Positions 1 through 8,345 of a DNA stretch of 64,000 bases are shown piece after piece. Below the pieces are notes generated by a model, which saw nothing but the letters and a program-made list of their open reading frames with translations, was not told the DNA's origin and searched no databases. Source of the stretch: Fibrobacter sp. (GTDB lineage Bacteria > Fibrobacterota > Fibrobacteria > Fibrobacterales > Fibrobacteraceae); NCBI GenBank assembly GCA_024398835.1, contig JAKSIK010000005.1, forward strand, positions 1 to 64,000, given 5' to 3'. How positions within the stretch are numbered: position 1 is the stretch's first letter; each line of letters opens with the position of its first letter. The position numbers and the translations under genes are program-made.

Positions 1-25
1 AGGATCATCTAGCAAGGCTGCCTAA

Positions 26-691
26 ATGCTTCCACACATGTTGATGATGCCTCATGAATTTCAGGATTTTCGAGAATATGACTTTGATTTAATTTGCGGT
101 TTGGCAAAGTATGCAGGTAATGTGATGTTAGTTGGAGATTTTTATCAACATTCGGTTTCTGCAAACAATAATAAAGGCCGCCCTTTTCAAAATCGAAAAG
201 AGGATGTTTCTTATCAAGATTTTATTTCAAATTTAAGAAATATGGATTTTTCTGTTGATGAAAACCTTCTTTTGAAATCAAGACGATGTTCACAAGATGT
301 GTGTGAATTCATTTCGTTGAAATTAGGAATAAATATTGAATCTCAAGGGATAAACACAGGCTCTGTAAAATGGATTGATGAATCGCAATTAGAGGATATT
401 CTTCAGAATAATGGAATTGTTAAACTTGTTTATTCCAAAGCGTCTGATTATACTTTAAAATCTGTCAATTGGTCCTATTCAAAGGGCGATACCATGGATG
501 AGGTTTGTGTGATACTGACTCAAGATTTTGAAAAATTAGATCAAGACGATTTTAACATAGCTAAAATTAGTCAATCAACTATAAATAAATTATATGTTGC
601 GTTGTCAAGGACGAAGGGTAATCTTCATTTGGTGAAAAAGTCGGTTTTTGATAAAGTTAAAAATAATTATAAAAAGGAAGGTGCTCAATGA
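26..691 (+). pseudogene. C-terminal part of a UvrD-type (SF1) DNA helicase, probably 5'-broken
   Basis: This is the C-terminal half of an SF1 DNA helicase of the UvrD/Rep/GajB kind. In order one sees a Walker B-like stretch (PHEFQDF, residues 9-15), motif III (LVGDFYQHS), a motif IV-like SRRCSQ, a motif V-like YSKGDTMDEV and motif VI (LYVALSRTKG). The Walker A half is missing. A TAA stop (23-25) lies in frame directly before the first ATG, and the expected Asp of the DExx motif is His, so the visible frame is probably the tail of a frameshifted or truncated gene; the window edge prevents a check upstream. The DNA is clearly more AT-rich than the core genes that follow, which suggests transfer. 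Helicases of this form occur in phage-defence modules such as Gabija, but nothing here proves that role. Confidence 0.6.
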
Positions 692-819
692 ATATTTGGT
701 TTGGAAAAAATAATATAATGCCTTATTTTTCTATAGGTGATACATCTTACCGCTTCGAAAACCGCGAGGAAAGCGACCCGAATATCCTGATGGGCGACCT
801 CACGTACAAAAATTTTTGA
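688..819 (+). pseudogene. Short hybrid ORF: start of a lost gene joined to transposase remnant
   Basis: A 43-codon frame begins with an ATG overlapping the helicase stop (ATGA), as expected for the next gene of an operon. Its first 19 or so codons are AT-rich (start MNIWFGKNNI). From about 748 the composition becomes GC-richer and the reading (YRFENREESDPNILMGDLTY) looks like the core of Fibrobacter Rpn/PD-(D/E)XK transposase-like proteins, so two unrelated pieces have been joined near 745. The frame stops at 817-819. It is best read as a recombination scar rather than a functional gene. Confidence 0.5.
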
Positions 820-1210
820 GCTGCGCTCCAAAGTTGCTGCGGCTCGGAAATGCCAAAATAAATTTTGTCACTTCACTCGCCTTGCTAACTTTAATATATT
901 TAGGAAGTACGGTGAAATCGAAGACGAATCTACCCGCGAGTACATGCAATACTTTGCCACGCAAAAGTGCGAATCCGAGAAGATGAAGCGGATCCAGGCA
1001 ATCGTGGACAAGTACCGCAAGGACCCAATCACAAGGAAGGCTTACATGACTCTGGAACAAGAACTCAACATAAAGTTCAAGAAAGGCCGTGCCGAGGGTC
1101 GTGCAGAGGCCAATAAGGAAATTGCCAAGGGCCTTCGAGACGATGGCGTTTCTCTTGAAATTATTTCCAAGCGGACGGACCTAACCCCCGAAGAAATCAA
1201 GGCGCTTTAA
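748..1210 (+). pseudogene. Remnant of a PD-(D/E)XK nuclease (Rpn-type) putative transposase
   Basis: The left piece (748-816) reads in one frame. The right piece (about 899-1210) reads in another, with ATG 944 as its first internal Met. The right piece carries the typical C-terminal features of Rpn/PDDEXK family proteins: an amphipathic Lys/Glu-rich region, a KGRAEGRAEANKEIAKGL stretch and the ending SLEIISKRTDLTPEEIKAL. The N-terminal half with the nuclease core is missing and the two pieces are out of frame. The 818-886 stretch between them is not transposase-like but matches a hairpin repeat seen twice more in the window. A terminator follows at 1238. Rpn-family proteins promote recA-independent recombination; this copy should be dead. 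Confidence 0.65.
818..886 (+). repeat. Two-hairpin repeat, copy A (inside transposase remnant)
   Basis: Hairpin 1 is GAGC/GCTC (818-828). A 12-nt spacer follows, then the conserved block GGCTCGGAAATGC (841-853), hairpin 2 CAAAAT-AA-ATTTTG (854-867), and the conserved CACTCGCCTTGCT (874-886). The same conserved blocks recur at 53959-54028 (minus strand) and 54989-55060 with different but still self-complementary hairpins. Here the element interrupts the Rpn-type gene without a stop codon in the downstream frame. Confidence 0.6.
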
Positions 1211-1237
1211 GATTCTTTTTCCCTCCTAAACCAAAAA

Positions 1238-1262
1238 AAGCCAGCTTTCGCTGGCTTCTTTC
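1238..1262. terminator. Bidirectional rho-independent terminator
   Basis: Stem AAGCCAGC / GCTGGCTT with a TTTC loop, preceded by A7 and followed by a T-rich tail. It sits between the convergent transposase remnant (+) and hisC (-) and can serve both strands. Confidence 0.8.
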
Positions 1263-1303
1263 AATGAATTTTGAACAAAGTAACTTGGCGCGGAAGCGTT
1301 AGC

Positions 1304-2404
1304 TTACTTTCCCAAATAGGCCTTGATGTTCTTCAAGAGCCTTTCGTTCTGTTCCTTGGTGCCCACGGTGATGCGGAGGATGTCGCCCATCTGCGGTTGC
1401 GGACGGACGATGGTGCCCATGCGCTGCAAGGCCTGGAAGGCGTCCATCGGATCCTTGAAGCCGCCGACGGAGATGAAGTTCGCCTGGCTCTTCACATAGG
1501 GAAGTCCCATCTTTTCGAAGCCTTCCATGAGCTGCTTGAGACCTTCCTTGTTCTTTTCGCGGACGAAGTTCACGTATTCCTGGTCGTCGATGGCGGCGCA
1601 GGCTGCGGCCTGGGCGATGCTGTTCACGTTGAACGGGTCGCGGACGCGGTTGATGAGGCCGATGATTTCGGGGCGGGCGAGGCAGTAGCCCACGCGGAGG
1701 CCGGCGAGGCCGTAAATCTTACTGAAGGTGCGGCAGCAGATGATGTTCTTGCCTTCGTTGATGCGGCTGCGGAAATCCGGGGCCTGGTCTTCGATGAATT
1801 CGGTGTAGGCTTCGTCCATCACGAGGATGCAGGTTTCCGGGAGGCTGTCCGCGAAGTCCAAAATTTCCTTGGCGGTGAGGTCGCTTCCGGTCGGGTTGTT
1901 CGGGTTCGCGAGGAACACGAGGCGTGTTTTGTCGGTCACGGCGGCGCGCATGGCCTTGAGGTCGCACTTGAACGCTGGGGCGGACATCGGGACTTCCACG
2001 ACTGTGGAGTTTGCGGCCATGGTCGTGAGTTTGTACACGGCGAAGGAGTGCTGGCTCATGACGGCGTTGCAGTCCGGACCGAGGAAAACTTTGCCGAGCA
2101 TGGTGAGGATTTCGTTGCTGCCGTTACCGACGGCAATCTGTTCGCGCTTCATGCCGCGGAATTCCGCAATTTTTCCGATGAGGTCGTAGGCGCCGCCATC
2201 GGGGTAGAGGTTCACGGTCTTCAGGTAATCTTGTGCAGCGGCTACTCCCTTGGGGCTTGGGCCGAACGGGTTCTCGTTGCTGGCCAGTTTGTCAATGGAT
2301 TCCGGGTCGAGGCCGAATTCACGGGCGGTGTAGGCGATGGGCTTTCCGGTCACATAAACCGGCTGTTTCAAAATGTGTGGCTGAGCAAGAGAATTGATAT
2401 CCAT
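1304..2404 (-). CDS. hisC: Histidinol-phosphate aminotransferase
   Basis: A 366-aa, PLP-dependent fold-type I aminotransferase that converts imidazole-acetol phosphate and glutamate to L-histidinol phosphate in histidine synthesis (cytosol). Visible family marks are ASNENPFGPSP near residue 41, the NPNNPTG block (167-173), the MDEAY Asp that contacts the PLP nitrogen (about 197), and the Schiff-base Lys in TFSKIYGLAGLR (K229). Length is normal. No other his gene is nearby, so the gene is detached from a his operon. The start ATG 2404 gives the expected N-terminus. Other class-I aminotransferases share these motifs, but YPDGGAYDL and the NENPFGPSP form favour HisC. Confidence 0.9.
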   Translation of the reverse strand: MDINSLAQPHILKQPVYVTGKPIAYTAREFGLDPESIDKLASNENPFGPSPKGVAAAQDYLKTVNLYPDGGAYDLIGKIAEFRGMKREQIAVGNGSNEILTMLGKVFLGPDCNAVMSQHSFAVYKLTTMAANSTVVEVPMSAPAFKCDLKAMRAAVTDKTRLVFLANPNNPTGSDLTAKEILDFADSLPETCILVMDEAYTEFIEDQAPDFRSRINEGKNIICCRTFSKIYGLAGLRVGYCLARPEIIGLINRVRDPFNVNSIAQAAACAAIDDQEYVNFVREKNKEGLKQLMEGFEKMGLPYVKSQANFISVGGFKDPMDAFQALQRMGTIVRPQPQMGDILRITVGTKEQNERLLKNIKAYLGK

Positions 2405-2492
2405 AATGTTTTCTGTGTTGAGGTTAAAATTCCGTGGTATAAGATATAAAATCTACGCGGTTTATCGTGCGTACAGGTCTGCAAACGTACCC

Positions 2493-4262
2493 TTACTGAT
2501 ACATTTTCTCGATTTCATCTTTATAGCGCGCTTCTGTGGTTTTCCGTCGGATTTTGAGGGTCGGTGTCAAAAGTCCCGATTCAATGGTCAGTTCATCGCC
2601 AATCAAAGTCCACTTGCGGATTTGTTCCCAGTGGCTGAGTTTCTTGTTGATGCGGGTGATGTGTCGGTTGATGGCTTCCTGAATGCGTTCGGATTTCATT
2701 GCCCGTTCTACGGAGAAATCCGCCTTTTCAAACTTCAGCATGCGGCGTGCCCCTTCCGGGTTCATGAACACCAGTGCGGAGGCGAACTTACGGTCATTGG
2801 CGATAACCAGAGCTTGTTCGATGACGGGGTGGCGCCCAATTTCCAGCTCAATGGGGGCGGGGCACACGTATTTCCCGGTGCTGGTCTTCAGGAGTTCCTT
2901 GATGCGGCCCGTAATGGAAAGGAATCCATCTTCATCCAGAGTACCCTGGTCTCCGGTGCGGAAATATCCGTCTTCGGTAAAGATGTCCTTGTTCAGTTCC
3001 GGATGGTTGTGGTACCCGCGAAAAACGCTGTCCCCTTTCACGAGGATTTCGCTATTCTCGCCGATTTTTATGGAGAGGTGGTTCAGGGGTTTCCCTACGG
3101 AACCGGGCTTCAAATCCGTCTTGGTGTTGGTGCTCACAACGGGGGAGCATTCCGTGAGTCCATAGCCCTCATACACGGGTAGCCCGATGTTCAATAGAAA
3201 ACGGCAGATGGTTTTGTTCAGGGCCGAACTGCCAGAGACGATGATGCGGAAGTTCCCGCCGATGGCCTCCCGCATCTTGCGGTAGACGGTTCTGTCGTAA
3301 ATCCGCTGGAACAGACTTTTGCGTTTGAGGGGGTCTTCGATTTTTGCGACCTTGATGGCGCCTTTCACAAACCATCGCTTTACGCCGCGGGTCTTTTCTG
3401 CCGCTCCCGTAATGCTTTCGTATACGCGCTCCAGAATGCGGGGCACCACAATCATCACCGTGGGGCGGATTTCTCGCATGAGTGCCGCGGCATGTTTTGG
3501 ACTGTCGGCAAAATAGATGGTTGCGCCATTCAGAATGTAATAGTAAACCGCCATTCTCTCGAACACGTGGGCTACCGGGAGGATGGTGAGCACGGAATCT
3601 TTTTTCCGGAACATGGGGTAGAAGGGGAGGATGTTCTGGATTTGGGAAAGCATGTTCCGGTGGGTGAGTTCTACGCCCTTGGGCCTGCCTGTGGAACCGC
3701 TGGTATAGATGATGCTGAACAAGTCGTCGGACCGGATACTCAGCAATTGATTCTCAATCCAATCCCCTTCCTCGGGATTCTTCAAAAACTCGATGCCCTC
3801 TTGCACCAGGTCTTTCCAATAAACACCTTGGGGCGGTAGTTCCGATTCCGAATCAATGCAAATCACCGCCTTGAATCGGGGGAGAACTTCTCTCAGGGGG
3901 GCGCTCAAGTCATCAACGCGCTCCACCAGCAAAAACTGGACTTTGGCATCGTCACACTGGTAACTGAAATTCTCGGAGGAAATGTTGGGGAAGAGGGGGA
4001 CCACCTGGCCGCAGTTGATTTGGGTGGCGATATCCGCCATAATCCAGGCCGGGGAACTTGGGGCGATGATGCCGAGGCTTTCGCCGGGGTTTAAACCTTG
4101 ATGCCGAAGCGCCACGCAGAGGGCCTTGGTCTGAATCAGGAGCTCTTCTCTAGAAAAATGGACCCAGTCGTCCCCTTTCCGCTGGTACCACCCCTTAAAA
4201 TCCCGCCGGGTCAGGTTGGAGAAGTACATGGATGGGAGAGATGTGAACTGGAGTGGCTCCAT
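2493..4262 (-). CDS. Long-chain acyl-CoA synthetase (AMP-forming)
   Basis: A 589-aa member of the ANL adenylating superfamily that activates fatty acids to acyl-CoA via acyl-AMP. Seen: the P-loop-like YTSGSTGRPKG (186-196), YEGYGLTE (364-371), FRTGD (434-438) and the hinge region GRIKELLKTSTGKYV (452-466). These are the FadD/long-chain ACS signatures rather than those of acetyl-CoA synthetase. It has no signal peptide or clear membrane segment. It starts at ATG 4262 after a GAGGAAA ribosome site, with a TATAAC -10-like box just before. It is transcribed toward hisC with an 88-bp gap. Substrate chain length cannot be read from sequence. Confidence 0.88.
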   Translation of the reverse strand: MEPLQFTSLPSMYFSNLTRRDFKGWYQRKGDDWVHFSREELLIQTKALCVALRHQGLNPGESLGIIAPSSPAWIMADIATQINCGQVVPLFPNISSENFSYQCDDAKVQFLLVERVDDLSAPLREVLPRFKAVICIDSESELPPQGVYWKDLVQEGIEFLKNPEEGDWIENQLLSIRSDDLFSIIYTSGSTGRPKGVELTHRNMLSQIQNILPFYPMFRKKDSVLTILPVAHVFERMAVYYYILNGATIYFADSPKHAAALMREIRPTVMIVVPRILERVYESITGAAEKTRGVKRWFVKGAIKVAKIEDPLKRKSLFQRIYDRTVYRKMREAIGGNFRIIVSGSSALNKTICRFLLNIGLPVYEGYGLTECSPVVSTNTKTDLKPGSVGKPLNHLSIKIGENSEILVKGDSVFRGYHNHPELNKDIFTEDGYFRTGDQGTLDEDGFLSITGRIKELLKTSTGKYVCPAPIELEIGRHPVIEQALVIANDRKFASALVFMNPEGARRMLKFEKADFSVERAMKSERIQEAINRHITRINKKLSHWEQIRKWTLIGDELTIESGLLTPTLKIRRKTTEARYKDEIEKMYQ

Positions 4263-4453
4263 TGATTTTCCTCGTTATATTTTCAAGATAGCATAAAGTC
4301 CCTCTGATAGGGAGAAAAAAGAGGGAAAAACGGAAATTTAGCGCATACTCCAAGTTGGAATAGTTTTGTTTGGACTAACGCAAAGGTTCCAAAATACTTA
4401 CAGACTATATAGCGTGATGAAAAACACATATAAATGATATAGTTTTAATACGC
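4263..4453. promoter_or_regulatory. Divergent promoter region, acyl-CoA synthetase / EAL protein
   Basis: A 191-bp AT-rich spacer between divergent genes. On the minus strand a TATAAC box lies about 11 nt before the synthetase ATG. On the plus strand there are TATAT, GATATAGT and TTTAAT boxes close to ATG 4454. No clear operator palindrome is visible. Confidence 0.4.
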
Positions 4454-6472
4454 ATGCGTTTATTTGATGAACATGTGATTCTGCGGTTTGCACTCTTGTT
4501 TGCGTGCTTCCTTTTTGCCGCGTTCATTCCCGAGATTGTGGGGTTCACCGATAACTATTTGAATTTTATTCCCTATTTTGCTGCCATCGTCTTTTTGGCG
4601 TATGTCTCCATCTTTTACAAGTTCCCTTCTGTGGGTAATTTGAAGAAGATGCGGAATGATGTCCAGATTCCGGATAAAATAAGCACGGATCACTTGGCCA
4701 GGGATTACCAAAAGGATTTGCTGGAGAAGGATGAGCTTTTTCAACTGATGGTGGATGTTTCTTCCGATGGATTCTGGACCTTCGATGTGCCTACGGGGAA
4801 GGTGTATTGGTCCAATCGGGTGGCGAAACTGCTGGATTTGAGCCTGGTGGAGATGGGGGATTCCTTTGCGGCCATCAAGTCTCAGGTTATGGAAAGCGAC
4901 TGGAATATCTTCCGCAAGGAATTTGCCCGGTCTCTTAATGAAAAGGTCTCCTTCACGCTGGTGCTCCGTCTGATAAAGAAAGTGGACGGCGAGAATGTTC
5001 AGATTTCCATTTCTGGTAGGCCACAGTGCAATGAGGAAGGGCGCCCCATTCGCGTCATAGGCTCGGTCAGTAGCGTGGTGGATCGGGCAGCTCTTGAGAA
5101 GCAGAACTACTTCTATGTTTATCAGGATGCTCTCACGGGAGTATACAACCGCAAGTTCTTCCTGGAAAAATTGAAAGTGGATGTGGACATGGCTGCAGAA
5201 CGGCCGGATTACACGTTCGCTGTGGCATTGATGGATATAGATAGCTTCGGAGCCATCAACGATTCCTACTCTATCAATTTCGGCGATAACGTACTCCGGA
5301 TTATTTCGGACCGCATTAAGACATCCTGCCGCGAAGAGGATTGCGTGGCGCGCATCGGGCCAGACGTATTTGCGGTAATCCTCCACAACATTCAGGGCAT
5401 CAATGCGGATAATGATTTGCTCAGCATTGTTCGCAGACTTCACAACAAAGTAAAGTCCCCGATTGAGGTGGATGGCCGTGAGCTCTACATGAGTGTTTCC
5501 ATGGCGGTTGTGGTGAATCGTGATGTGGACTGCGTGGAAGATATCCTCGCCAATGCGAACGCCGTTTTACGGGACTTGAAGAAGAGTGGTAACCATGGCG
5601 GTGTGCAGTTCTTTGCAGGTGGCATCCGTGAAAAGGCCATGAAGCTTTATAAGCTGGAATATGACATTCGCCGCGCCATCCAGGCTCAGGAATTTTTGCT
5701 GATGTACCAGCCCATTGTGGATATTGATGCTGGCAATTCTGTTGTGGGCTTTGAAGCGCTTGTGCGCTGGAACAATACGGAGCAGGGAATCGTTCCTCCG
5801 GCAGAATTTATCCCCATTGCAGAAGAGACGGGTCTTATTGTCCCCATGGGTGGCCTTATTTTGCGCATGGCTTGCGAGCAGGCCAAGAAATGGGTGGACA
5901 TGGGCTACAAGAATATCCGCGTGGCCGTAAACTTCTCTGCAAAACAGTTTGCGTTGGATAACATGGTGGACGAGGTAAAGCGAGTGCTTACCGAAACCCA
6001 GTTGAATCCGAAAAACCTCAAACTGGAAATTACGGAATATACGGCCATGTGCGAGGTGGAAAAGACGGTGGAGATTATGCGTGCCCTTTCCAGCATGGGA
6101 CTACAGATTTCCATTGACGATTTTGGCACTGGCTATAGTTCGCTATCTTACTTGAAGCATTATCCCGTACATACCCTCAAGATGGACAAGTCTTTTGTGG
6201 ACCATGTGGCAGAAGATGAAGAAGATGCTGCGTTTGCAAGAATGGTGATTGGTATCGCCAAATCGCTACACCTGGATATTATCGCCGAGGGCGTTGAGAA
6301 TAGGGAACAGTTGGAATTCTTACGGAATGAAGGCTGCCATCAAATCCAGGGCTTCTATTTCAGCAAGCCCTTGACGCCGGAAGATGCTCTAGCCTATTTG
6401 CAGGAGCACTATTTGGAGGAACCTGTCGAAGAACTGGTTCCTGCAGAATCGGCTGCGGTTGAGTCGGCTTGA
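4454..6472 (+). CDS. Membrane PAS-GGDEF(degenerate)-EAL protein, probable c-di-GMP phosphodiesterase
   Basis: 672 aa. Two hydrophobic segments (about 8-28 and 37-56) anchor it in the inner membrane. A PAS-like fold covers about 95-210, a GGDEF domain begins at DALTGVYNR (225), and an EAL domain covers about 400-645. The cyclase signature is degenerate (IGPDVF at 301-306 instead of GGDEF), so cyclase activity is not expected. The EAL domain keeps its key residues: EALVRW (434), a Glu in EITE (525-528), DDFGTGYSS (555-563), LKMDKSFV, AEGVE and GFYFSKPL. It should therefore hydrolyse c-di-GMP, possibly tuned by the PAS signal and by GTP binding to the GGDEF remnant. Its 3' end overlaps the convergent DUF218 gene by 64 bp. 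Confidence 0.85.
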   Translation: MRLFDEHVILRFALLFACFLFAAFIPEIVGFTDNYLNFIPYFAAIVFLAYVSIFYKFPSVGNLKKMRNDVQIPDKISTDHLARDYQKDLLEKDELFQLMVDVSSDGFWTFDVPTGKVYWSNRVAKLLDLSLVEMGDSFAAIKSQVMESDWNIFRKEFARSLNEKVSFTLVLRLIKKVDGENVQISISGRPQCNEEGRPIRVIGSVSSVVDRAALEKQNYFYVYQDALTGVYNRKFFLEKLKVDVDMAAERPDYTFAVALMDIDSFGAINDSYSINFGDNVLRIISDRIKTSCREEDCVARIGPDVFAVILHNIQGINADNDLLSIVRRLHNKVKSPIEVDGRELYMSVSMAVVVNRDVDCVEDILANANAVLRDLKKSGNHGGVQFFAGGIREKAMKLYKLEYDIRRAIQAQEFLLMYQPIVDIDAGNSVVGFEALVRWNNTEQGIVPPAEFIPIAEETGLIVPMGGLILRMACEQAKKWVDMGYKNIRVAVNFSAKQFALDNMVDEVKRVLTETQLNPKNLKLEITEYTAMCEVEKTVEIMRALSSMGLQISIDDFGTGYSSLSYLKHYPVHTLKMDKSFVDHVAEDEEDAAFARMVIGIAKSLHLDIIAEGVENREQLEFLRNEGCHQIQGFYFSKPLTPEDALAYLQEHYLEEPVEELVPAESAAVESA

Positions 6473-7248
6473 GACGCTCTCTTTAGCGAATCGATGCGCT
6501 GATCCACTTGCGGAATCAAGGTTTGCAAATCCACCATGGATTCATTGATTTTATCTGCAAGGCAGAATATATTCTCGTAGTTGGCGAAATCAGCAGCGGT
6601 GAGCTCGTGCTCATGCCATAAGTCCAGAAAGGAATTCAGGTAGGCGGCCATTTCGTGAAGCCAAAGCTTGCGTGATTCGCGATTGAATATCCATGATTCG
6701 GGATTGTATTGGAAGAATTGTATATCTGTTGTGAAAAAAACAGGTTTGCTTCCAGAAAGCTTTCTGAAAATTCTAGTTGCGCGCATTGTTGCTTGAGGGG
6801 CTGTTACGATGAGAACGGAATCGGTATTTCTTTTTTTGAACCACGGAATGATTGTCTTGGCTTCTGCAATGGTAGAAGGATCATCGTGATGAACTATATA
6901 GATTCTTTTTGCGTCAAAATCACCAAGATTTAAAAAATCTTCTGCATAAAAATCTGCGTTGCTTTTATCTCTTAATATACGTCGTCCGAGAATGAGAACG
7001 GAGTCGACTTTTCCAGCCTTCATCAATTTTGCAACATAATCGTTCCGCTCCATTTCAGCTGTTTGTCCATCTAATATGACGGCCCATTTTACGTGGTTGA
7101 ATTCCTGGTCTTGAATAAGCCAATGCCCGCTTTCCGTGATAAGAATGTAGAGGACGGTTGTAAGTACTACTATGACAATAGTGAGTAGTACTAAAATTTT
7201 TTTCGAAATTTTGAATTTCTTTTTTTCGTTCATCAAAATTCTAGACAT
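6409..7248 (-). CDS. DUF218 (YdcF/SanA/ElyC-type) membrane-anchored protein
   Basis: 279 aa. A lysine-rich N-terminus is followed by one membrane segment (about 18-40), then a DUF218 domain outside the membrane. Family-like features are VILDG at the domain start, VDSVLILGRR, the acidic cluster in VHHDDPSTIAEAKTI, and SVLIVTAPQATMRATRIF. DUF218 proteins such as SanA and ElyC are linked to envelope integrity and lipid-carrier handling, but the reaction is unknown. The ATG at 7248 overlaps the end of rimI by 8 bp, so it is the last gene of the ddl-tsaB-rimI unit. The last 25 or so residues are a Ser/Ala/Thr-rich tail encoded opposite the tail of the EAL gene. Confidence 0.75.
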   Translation of the reverse strand: MSRILMNEKKKFKISKKILVLLTIVIVVLTTVLYILITESGHWLIQDQEFNHVKWAVILDGQTAEMERNDYVAKLMKAGKVDSVLILGRRILRDKSNADFYAEDFLNLGDFDAKRIYIVHHDDPSTIAEAKTIIPWFKKRNTDSVLIVTAPQATMRATRIFRKLSGSKPVFFTTDIQFFQYNPESWIFNRESRKLWLHEMAAYLNSFLDLWHEHELTAADFANYENIFCLADKINESMVDLQTLIPQVDQRIDSLKRASQADSTAADSAGTSSSTGSSK

Positions 7249-7684
7249 GGCTTACCTTGTACAAAATGGCGTTTTCTCCATCGGCATAGTAGTGGGCGCG
7301 TGAGGCAAACTCTACCCAGCCGTTTTTTTCGTAAAATGCCCGTGCCTTTGCGTTGTGTTCCCGAACTTCGAGGAAACAGATATCGCCAGCATCAAAATTG
7401 AGTTTGGAAAGGCCAGCAAGAAGGAGTTGCTTTCCATAGCCCTTCCGGCCTTGATTTTCGCGGACGGCAATGCTCAGCAGTTCGGAATCTGGCCCCATGA
7501 TGTGGAAGATGGCGTAGCCTAAAATCTTGGCGGAATCAACGTCGTCAGTGTAGACAATGCAGTGGGCGTAACTTGCGTTTATCTCTGCCAGAAATTGCTG
7601 TTCATTCCATGCCTGGAATTGGAGTTCCTCCTGGATGGCGAGGACCTGGGGAATGTCTGATTCAAGCATCTTCCGGATAGGCAT
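7241..7684 (-). CDS. rimI: Ribosomal-protein S18 alanine N-acetyltransferase (RimI-like GNAT)
   Basis: A 147-aa GNAT-fold acetyltransferase. The acetyl-CoA loop is seen in RENQGRKGYGKQLL (motif A), followed by FLEVREHNAKARAFYEKNGW, the classic RimI motif in which Glu, Asn and Tyr participate. It acetylates the N-terminus of ribosomal protein S18 in the model species. Placement directly after tsaB (16-nt gap) is the usual bacterial tsaB-rimI pairing and supports the name. The gene overlaps the downstream DUF218 gene. Confidence 0.88.
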   Translation of the reverse strand: MPIRKMLESDIPQVLAIQEELQFQAWNEQQFLAEINASYAHCIVYTDDVDSAKILGYAIFHIMGPDSELLSIAVRENQGRKGYGKQLLLAGLSKLNFDAGDICFLEVREHNAKARAFYEKNGWVEFASRAHYYADGENAILYKVSHV

Positions 7685-7700
7685 GGCTTGCCTCTAACGC

Positions 7701-8339
7701 TTACTTCTGCAACTTCTCGAAATAGGAGGGCTGGATATAGTTGGCTTCTTGGATGAGGGAGGGCGCGACAGAATCAAAGAGGGTAGCCCACGCGGTGAGG
7801 GGCTTGCCTACATCTAAAGTGCAAGCGATGGAATTTTCAGAAGCAAATTTCTGGACCGCTTCATCCTTCATGGCGGCGTCATCCATCACGATTTCTCGGA
7901 TGCCTGCTTGCCGCAATTCCGCCAACGCGTCTTCCGTTTCGATGAATTTTTCCGAATCGTTGAGGCGGAGGTACCAGTAGCCATTGCGAGCCCGGATGAG
8001 AACCGCGACCTTGGATTTGTCAGCTTCCTTGGCGAAGCAGCCGAGAGCATGCAGGGTGGAAACGCCATAGAGCTTTCGGGCACCCGAGAAGCAGATGCCC
8101 TGGCAGAAGGCGACGCCTGTGCGAAGACCGCTGAAGGAACCGGGCCCAACGGTGACCATGACTCTCAAAATATCATCCAGTTTTGCGCCTGCTTTTGCGA
8201 GAATGTCGTCGAGGGCCTTGCTCAAGGTTTCTCCCTTTGCCTCAGGATTGATGATTTCTTCATAGAGCGAAGAATCGTTCCCTGCGAGAGCGATGGAGAT
8301 TCCCTTTCGGGAGGTATCGACGAACAGGTCTAAACTCAT
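7701..8339 (-). CDS. tsaB: tRNA threonylcarbamoyladenosine biosynthesis protein TsaB
   Basis: A 212-aa ASKHA-fold protein and partner of TsaD and TsaE in making N6-threonylcarbamoyladenosine at position 37 of ANN-decoding tRNAs. Seen: the N-terminal LFVDTSRKGISIAL and the family block GPGSFSGLRTGVAF. It is slightly shorter than E. coli TsaB, as is usual. It lies between ddl (6-nt gap) and rimI, so it is probably co-transcribed with both. It has no catalytic role alone; TsaD carries the active site and is not in this window. Confidence 0.9.
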   Translation of the reverse strand: MSLDLFVDTSRKGISIALAGNDSSLYEEIINPEAKGETLSKALDDILAKAGAKLDDILRVMVTVGPGSFSGLRTGVAFCQGICFSGARKLYGVSTLHALGCFAKEADKSKVAVLIRARNGYWYLRLNDSEKFIETEDALAELRQAGIREIVMDDAAMKDEAVQKFASENSIACTLDVGKPLTAWATLFDSVAPSLIQEANYIQPSYFEKLQK

Positions 8340-8345
8340 AAAGGC

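Noticed and set aside
26-691. Complete Gabija (GajB) defence gene
   Set aside because: Only the C-terminal half is present, no GajA-type nuclease is visible, and the Walker B acid is changed; the family name would go beyond the evidence.
1271-2449. Long open frame (392 codons) on the plus strand
   Set aside because: It is exactly antisense to hisC and has no family match or ribosome site; a shadow of the real minus-strand gene's codon bias.
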